Source of the DNA: Nitrospira sp.
Lineage (GTDB): Bacteria; Nitrospirota; Nitrospiria; Nitrospirales; Nitrospiraceae
Reading direction: 5' to 3'
NCBI GenBank assembly: GCA_024998705.1
Contig: JACOEF010000274.1
Coordinates: 1 to 12,010 of the forward strand
DNA: 12,010 nt
In this document: positions 7,450 to 12,010 of the stretch, one piece after another
Layout of the letters: the number at the start of each line of letters is the position of its first letter
Numbering within the stretch: the first letter of the stretch is position 1
Program-made: the position numbers and the translations under genes
Notes under the pieces: model-generated
Told to the model about the DNA's origin: nothing
Database searches by the model: none
What the model saw: only the letters and a program-made list of their open reading frames with translations

Positions 7450-7453
7450 TCAC

Positions 7454-8770
7454 ATGAACACCATGGTCACACCACCTAAGTCAGAGATGGCCGCATTCCC
7501 GCGTGTCGACTATTCCGCACACCCTGCTTACGCCTCGACAGAGTACCTCTGCTCGCTCGATGATGATCGAATAGGCAGGGAGGTAGCGGGGATCGATACG
7601 GCGTTTCGTGATTTACTGATGCAGGCTGACGGCAAGACGGAAGACGTGGACGTCCGATTCGGCGAGGTAGTTGGGCGCCGGATTGACGCATTGCAGGCCT
7701 ATGCGCTCGGCTCAGGTGGCCTGACCGGCCGGATCGCGGACTATACGGTCCGAGCCATAGAGGTCGCGAAACAGTCGCTGTTAGATGAGTGGAAATTCAA
7801 GGTCTGGAGTTATTCTGCCCGGTATCAGCCGGTACTTACCCCGGCGGAAGAGGGGAAGCTGGAGGTTCTCAAGACCGATGGCGTGGTATGCCTTGACTCC
7901 AGGGAAGATGTGGTGGCACGCCTGTGGGAGAAGATGTGGTGGGAGCGTAAGTTATTGAGGCAACAAGCCGCTAGGTTGCCGTGGGGGCGTTGCGCGATGG
8001 CGCTCGATCTGCACTCGCCAGCCGCACAGTTGCTTCAGTCGGCCTTACAACGCTCGCGAGTGTTCGAGCTCGCCGGCGCGTATTCGGGGTGTCGTATGGA
8101 GCTTCTTTATGCAGCCCTGGATCACGCGCATGAACGGCAAGCGTGGTACAAGGGGTGTTACGCCGATGTCGGCATCGACACCACCGCCACTGCCTATATG
8201 CACCTGGATGCGGATTGCGATATTGTGAAGGTCATGCTGTATCTCACCGACGTGGAGCCTGAGAATGGGGCATTTCGATTCGTACGTGGGAGTCACCGGT
8301 GGGTGCGGTCGCCTTTTCTGATTGCCTTGTACAAGGGATTTGACTGTGAGCAGGACGCCTATTTTGAGCGAGCGCAGAATGGACTCGACTATGAGGGAGG
8401 GTACTATCGACCTCGCTTCCATTTGGCATCCCATCGCCAAGAGTTGATGTGTCTCCCGAGCAGTTTTCGGGGCTCGACTCATTTTGGCGACGATGTGATC
8501 GATGGCTCTCCGATGTCCAAACGGTTGCTGACAGACGAGCATGTGTTCACGGGGCGTGCGGGAACTGTCGTGCTGTTCCATGGCGCCGCCGGAATCCATC
8601 GTGGATCGCAGGTGTCTCGGGGTGAGCGCTGGGCGATACAGATCGCGCTTCGCGCATCGGGAGCGAAAGTGCCACGTCCGTATCGCTCGGCAAAGGACGG
8701 CCTTGCTCGGCTTCGATACTATATCCGACGATTGAGGCATACCTTGACTGTAACTTCCGAGGTCGCCTGA
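7454..8770 (+). CDS. PhyH (phytanoyl-CoA dioxygenase)-family Fe(II)/2-oxoglutarate oxygenase with N-terminal extension
   Basis: A 438-residue protein. The dioxygenase part begins near residue 130 ('LTPAEEGKLEVLKTDGVVCL') and shows the iron-binding triad: H250-L-D252 and a distal H382. R392, ten residues after it, is well placed to bind 2-oxoglutarate. 'PENGAFRFVRGSHR' between them is a hallmark of the PhyH family. Most bacterial members are about 250-300 residues, so the first ~130 residues are extra; they are mostly helical and carry no motif I know. In a glycan locus such an oxygenase could hydroxylate or otherwise oxidise a sugar, a lipid carrier or an acyl substituent, but the substrate is unknown. 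No secretion signal is visible, so it should act in the cytoplasm. It is the first gene after the 289-bp gap and is followed after 6 bases by the FkbM gene. Confidence 0.85.
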   Translation: MNTMVTPPKSEMAAFPRVDYSAHPAYASTEYLCSLDDDRIGREVAGIDTAFRDLLMQADGKTEDVDVRFGEVVGRRIDALQAYALGSGGLTGRIADYTVRAIEVAKQSLLDEWKFKVWSYSARYQPVLTPAEEGKLEVLKTDGVVCLDSREDVVARLWEKMWWERKLLRQQAARLPWGRCAMALDLHSPAAQLLQSALQRSRVFELAGAYSGCRMELLYAALDHAHERQAWYKGCYADVGIDTTATAYMHLDADCDIVKVMLYLTDVEPENGAFRFVRGSHRWVRSPFLIALYKGFDCEQDAYFERAQNGLDYEGGYYRPRFHLASHRQELMCLPSSFRGSTHFGDDVIDGSPMSKRLLTDEHVFTGRAGTVVLFHGAAGIHRGSQVSRGERWAIQIALRASGAKVPRPYRSAKDGLARLRYYIRRLRHTLTVTSEVA

Positions 8771-8776
8771 TCCGCC

Positions 8777-9805
8777 GTGAGTCAATCTAAGGAGCAGACG
8801 GCACTTAAGCCGATCCTTGAACGATTGCTCGGCGACCAGCGCTTGATCATTGCGGATGCCGGCGCAGCGTATGGGTTACCGGCCCATCTGCAGCTGCTGG
8901 CCCCTGTGTCTCTCCTCTGTCTTTTCGAACCGCATCCCACGCGAGCAGAAGAACTTCGTCAGCTCCTCGGTGTCGACGCCCGGGTCTTCCAGACAGCGCT
9001 GTCACGTCAAGGTGGCGAGCGGACGCTGTATGTGACGAATGTCCCGACGGGAAGTTCCCTGTTGCGGCCGGGGTCTGATGCCGCCCTCAGACTGACCGAG
9101 CAGGCCTACTTCTTTCCCGTTGAGGAGCAACGGGTTCACACGCGTCGTCTTGAGGATGTGCTCGACGAAGGTGGAATCCCACGCTTGGATTTCTTAAAGG
9201 CTGACGTTCAAGGCGCGGAGTTGGAAATTCTTCAGGGACTCGGTGCCTCGCGGGGCCGAACACTGCTGGGGGCTGAACTGGAGGTCGGATTTCCGGGTGG
9301 GTATATCGGACAGCCTGGGTTTGGGGACATCGATCAGTTTTTGCGTGATCTTGGTCTCGAATTACTGGACGTGCGTTTGGCCCGCATTCACCGGTTCGTT
9401 TCTGGAAGCTACCGCTATCTTTCGGAGAACGTATTCGGTGTCCACGCTGACTCCGCATCGCTTAGTAAGCGGGTCTGGGAGGCCGACGTACTCTACTGTG
9501 TGAAACCGACGACACTCTTGGAGTCCGGCGACGCACTTGGAGTTCGTCGTCTGGCTGTGCTCTACTGCGCGTACGGATTCTATACCGAAGCGTATCATCT
9601 GTTCGATCAAGCCGGTCAGGCAGCGCTGTTTCCTTCCGGCGAAGCCACGCGGCTGAAAGATGATGTTATTCGGCTTCACCGAAGGGCTCGATTTAGTGTG
9701 TTTCAGTCAGTCATGTGGCAGCGCCTCACGAATCCATTCCGCCGGTTAGGGGTTCGCGTGCGAAACAAATTATGTGGGCCTCAAGTAGGGAAATGGCAGG
9801 AATGA
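8777..9805 (+). CDS. FkbM-family methyltransferase with helical C-terminal extension
   Basis: A 342-residue protein starting at GTG 8777, 6 bases after the dioxygenase stop; no useful upstream ATG exists. The SAM loop is A26-D27-A-G29-A-A-Y-G33, a variant of the usual DVGANxG. The acidic ribose-binding residue is E51 in 'LFEPHP'. The FkbM hallmark D138-F-L-K141-A-D143-V-Q-G146-A-E148-L-E-I-L follows the segment 'RLEDVLDEGGIPRLDF', so the O-methyltransferase core is complete by about residue 220. The last ~110 residues ('RRLAVLYCAYGFYTEAYHLFDQ' and after) look alpha-helical, perhaps TPR-like, and are not part of the standard domain; they may bind the glycan or a partner. The expected role is O-methylation of a sugar hydroxyl in a surface polysaccharide, as inferred for FkbM proteins in similar loci. 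The stop overlaps the ABC transporter start (ATGA). Confidence 0.88.
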   Translation: MSQSKEQTALKPILERLLGDQRLIIADAGAAYGLPAHLQLLAPVSLLCLFEPHPTRAEELRQLLGVDARVFQTALSRQGGERTLYVTNVPTGSSLLRPGSDAALRLTEQAYFFPVEEQRVHTRRLEDVLDEGGIPRLDFLKADVQGAELEILQGLGASRGRTLLGAELEVGFPGGYIGQPGFGDIDQFLRDLGLELLDVRLARIHRFVSGSYRYLSENVFGVHADSASLSKRVWEADVLYCVKPTTLLESGDALGVRRLAVLYCAYGFYTEAYHLFDQAGQAALFPSGEATRLKDDVIRLHRRARFSVFQSVMWQRLTNPFRRLGVRVRNKLCGPQVGKWQE

Positions 9806-11559
9806 TGCCGCTGTTCGGTGTTCGCTGGAGCGCAGCCGCGTCGTGGCTGTCGACTATTCGTTCGCTGGTGGCGTATGCGGTTTTGAAATTTCCGCTGCTC
9901 GTTGTCTGTGTCATGCTGTCCCTGATCTCGGTCGCGACGGAGCTGGCGGCCATGACGAGTCTGGTCCCGTTAACGGAATTGGCGGTAGGGCATAGCATTC
10001 CCTCGACCAGTAAATGGGTGAGTGTTCCGCAGTGGCTTGGGTATGCCCCAGCTATCGAGTTTTATCTGGCTGTGTTTTTGATACTCATCGGATCGCGTTT
10101 GGTGACGTCCTTTGCTTCGAGTGTGCTCGTGTCCTATCTCACGCGGCAAATGATCGCACATTTCTCATCCGAAGCGTTCACAACGTTTGTGAATACGCTC
10201 GCTTTCGAGGAGCTTCAGGAGCGTAGCGTGGGGTATTTCATTAACCTGGCCGGCGACGAGGCGAACCGGGCGAGTCAGGTCATCACGGCGTTGCTCCGTC
10301 TTATTCCGGTGGCGGTGCTCGGTGTGCTCTATTTTTCAGCCCTTGTCTATCAGTCGTGGTGGGTTGCGATGGGAGTGCTGGGATTTTTAGCGTTGTCCTT
10401 GCTGTCTTTAGCGCAAACGTTTCGGAAAGTACATGAACTGGGAGCACGGCAGCAACAAGAGTCTCGGGATCTCAATTCGCACTTTCTTGACGCACTCAAT
10501 TCGTTGAGGACCGTTCGCAGTTATACGGCTGAAGATTTCGTCAGCCAGAAGTATAAACGGATGATTTATGGATACGCGAAGACCTGTTTTCGTGTCGATG
10601 CGCTTTCCCTATTGTCGAGTTTCGTGCCGGCGCTGCTTCTCGTGCTGGTAAGCGGAGCGGCGATTCTGTGGGTGATCGATGCGTCGGCAGTCTCGGCCCA
10701 TGTTCCCCTGATCATGGTGGCGGTCGTGCTTTTGTTGCGATTTTTCCCGGTGGCCGGACAGGCTATCGATATTTTTCTGCGTCTGGTGGCAGATCTTCGC
10801 GCAGGGGATGATCTGAGACGAGTTCTTCACGATGTGTCTTCACGGCCCGTGTTGGTGCCTGCCCCGGAGGAGACCACGATCCCTCAGGCCATTCGCCATA
10901 TCAGATTCAAGAATGTCTCCTTCGGATATTCTCGGAATGCCCCGGTGTTGAGGGAATTTACGGTTTCATTCGAGGCCGGCAACAACTATGCGGTGTTGGG
11001 TCCTTCCGGGGTTGGCAAATCAACGTTTGTCGATGTGTTGCTGAAGTTTTACGCTTTTCAAAGTGGGCACATTGCCGTGAACGATGTAGATCTTTCCAGA
11101 GTGCCTACGCAATGGCTCCGGGAGCACGTTCGGGTTGTGGAGCAGCATGCCCGTCTCTTCAACGATACGATATTTAACAACGTCGCCTTCGGTGCCGATG
11201 TCACGTTGAATGCGGTGCGAGAGGCCTGTCAGGTTACGTGCATCGACGCTGACATTGACCGACTTCCGGACGGATTTAATACTCTGGTGACCTATCAGGG
11301 GAGCAATCTTTCTGGGGGACAACGGCAGCGATTGGCGATTGCCCGGGCATTGGTTCGAAATCCCGACGTACTGATTTTGGATGAAAGCGTCAACGCATTA
11401 GATGTGCCTCTTCGCCGTCAATTATTAGCGAGTATTCTTGAAGCCTACCGGGAGCGTATCGTGATTTGCATTACTCATGATCCGGCGGTGTCAGAACAGT
11501 TTGAGCGGGTCCTCGAGTTTGCCCAGCTCCGTGCGGAGCCTCAGCCGCTCACGTTCTGA
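9802..11559 (+). CDS. ABC exporter with fused membrane and ATPase domains (lipid-linked glycan flippase type)
   Basis: A half-transporter of 585 residues if started at ATG 9802, which overlaps the FkbM stop as ATGA; ATGs at 9793 and 9805 are alternatives. Residues ~1-330 form the type I exporter membrane domain, with about six hydrophobic segments, e.g. 'LLVVCVMLSLISVATELAA', 'AIEFYLAVFLILIGSRLV' and 'ALLLVLVSGAAILWVI'. The ATPase domain has Walker A GPSGVGKST at 400-408 (K406), Q-loop Q448, signature LSGGQ at 503-507, Walker B VLILDE at 523-528 with catalytic E528, and H-loop H559. All catalytic residues are intact. The layout is that of MsbA and the lipid-linked oligosaccharide flippase PglK. 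Given the neighbours, flipping a lipid-linked glycan across the inner membrane is the likely role. Wzm/Wzt-type export is excluded because membrane and ATPase domains are fused. Lipid or peptide export cannot be ruled out. Confidence 0.88.
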   Translation: MMPLFGVRWSAAASWLSTIRSLVAYAVLKFPLLVVCVMLSLISVATELAAMTSLVPLTELAVGHSIPSTSKWVSVPQWLGYAPAIEFYLAVFLILIGSRLVTSFASSVLVSYLTRQMIAHFSSEAFTTFVNTLAFEELQERSVGYFINLAGDEANRASQVITALLRLIPVAVLGVLYFSALVYQSWWVAMGVLGFLALSLLSLAQTFRKVHELGARQQQESRDLNSHFLDALNSLRTVRSYTAEDFVSQKYKRMIYGYAKTCFRVDALSLLSSFVPALLLVLVSGAAILWVIDASAVSAHVPLIMVAVVLLLRFFPVAGQAIDIFLRLVADLRAGDDLRRVLHDVSSRPVLVPAPEETTIPQAIRHIRFKNVSFGYSRNAPVLREFTVSFEAGNNYAVLGPSGVGKSTFVDVLLKFYAFQSGHIAVNDVDLSRVPTQWLREHVRVVEQHARLFNDTIFNNVAFGADVTLNAVREACQVTCIDADIDRLPDGFNTLVTYQGSNLSGGQRQRLAIARALVRNPDVLILDESVNALDVPLRRQLLASILEAYRERIVICITHDPAVSEQFERVLEFAQLRAEPQPLTF

Positions 11560-11588
11560 CGTGGATCGATCAGCCCTATTGAGACGCT

Positions 11589-12010
11589 ATGCGTGACTTC
11601 TTCGTCAATTGCCTGAGCACCGTTGTGTATTCCATCGTGCGGGCAGTTCGCCCCGAAGTGCAGTGCTCGTATGCTCAAGAGGGTGAGGACCTTGTGTTGA
11701 ATCGCCTATTTGAGGGACAGCGGCATGGGTTTTATGTCGATGTTGGTGCCCATCATCCGTTCCGGTTCTCCAATACGTATTTGCTCTCTCGACGTGGCTG
11801 GCGAGGGATCAATATTGATCCCAATCCGGAAGCCATGCGGTTGTTCGGACAATGGCGTCGGCGTGACGTCAACCTGACGATCGGTATTGCCGAGGAGTGC
11901 GGCAGCCTCCGATTCTTCCAATTCAACGAGTCTGCGCTAAATACATTTGATGAGCAGCTGGCCCGTGAGCGGGAGGTGCGGGACGGCTATCAGCTGATCG
12001 CGTCGACACT
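11589..12010 (+). CDS. FkbM-family methyltransferase, N-terminal part (3' end outside window)
   Basis: An open frame from ATG 11589 to the right edge (140 complete codons). It starts 29 bases after the ABC gene with only a weak ribosome binding site. The first ~20 residues are mildly hydrophobic. Then come 'SYAQEGEDLVLNRLF' and F48-Y-V-D51-V-G53-A54-H-H-P57, the SAM-binding loop of FkbM proteins in the subgroup that reads DVGAHHP. 'SNTYLLSRRGWRGINIDPNP' follows with the acidic ribose-binding D77, and then 'SLRFFQFNESALNTFDEQLA', also typical of this subgroup. The C-terminal half with the K-x-D catalytic region is not in the window. Its wording differs clearly from the FkbM protein at 8777-9805, so this is not a recent duplication. 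The likely role is O-methylation of a sugar in the exported glycan. Confidence 0.85.
   Translation, partial: MRDFFVNCLSTVVYSIVRAVRPEVQCSYAQEGEDLVLNRLFEGQRHGFYVDVGAHHPFRFSNTYLLSRRGWRGINIDPNPEAMRLFGQWRRRDVNLTIGIAEECGSLRFFQFNESALNTFDEQLAREREVRDGYQLIAST

Larger units (their letters stand above)
7165..7453. other. 289-bp gap without a convincing gene
   Basis: This is the only gap of its size in an otherwise tightly packed array. From about 7199 two plus-strand frames stay open: one of 68 residues from GTG 7199 to TAA 7403-7405 that is rich in tryptophan, and one of 64 residues from ATG 7204. I recognise neither product, and neither has a clear ribosome binding site. A 12-bp perfect palindrome TGCGTATACGCA lies at 7351-7362, though about this many are expected by chance in 12 kb. 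An inverted repeat follows at 7390-7411. No strong -35/-10 pair was found. The gap may be an untranslated leader for the second gene group, or a gene remnant. Confidence 0.4.

Noticed and set aside
8045..8785. Open frame of 246 codons on the minus strand
   Set aside because: It is antisense to the oxygenase domain that holds the complete iron-binding triad; the product is low in recognisable structure.

Overview
The window is one continuous, entirely plus-strand stretch of a surface-glycan (O-antigen, capsule or exopolysaccharide) biosynthesis locus from a Gram-negative-type bacterium. The moderately high GC, the protein wording and the mix of families (sugar amidotransferase, small unknown protein, FkbM methyltransferases, PhyH oxygenase, PglK/MsbA-like ABC exporter) remind me of Nitrospira/Nitrospirota. 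That is only an impression and cannot be proved from the sequence. I see no rRNA, tRNA, CRISPR array, insertion sequence or integrase.

Left part (1-3021): the 3' end of a Gfo/Idh/MocA oxidoreductase overlaps a WecD-like GNAT acetyltransferase gene. After a 75-bp gap with a good ribosome binding site comes a full-length AsnB-type glutamine amidotransferase. Middle part (3072-7164): a WbpG/PseA-type N-acetyl sugar amidotransferase, a 127-residue protein of unknown function, a zinc-ribbon class I methyltransferase, and a GT-B/capsule-synthesis-like protein with four clustered cysteines. These are joined by stop/start overlaps or direct abutment (ATGA, TAGATG, GTGA). A 289-bp gap (7165-7453) has no convincing gene but holds a short inverted repeat. 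Right part (7454-12010): a PhyH-family dioxygenase with a long N-terminal extension, an FkbM methyltransferase with a C-terminal extension, an ABC exporter with fused membrane and ATPase domains, and the 5' part of a second, different FkbM methyltransferase that runs off the window.

Read together, the genes suggest a glycan built from N-acylated amino sugars or uronic acids. The amidotransferases would make amides or acetamidino groups, the methyltransferases and the oxygenase would decorate it further, and the ABC protein would flip it across the inner membrane as a lipid-linked glycan. The most notable points are: an AsnB lacking the usual acidic residue in its second ATP-site motif; the sugar amidotransferase without HisH/HisF partners in the window but beside that AsnB; the small translationally coupled unknown protein; and the four-cysteine glycosyltransferase-like protein.
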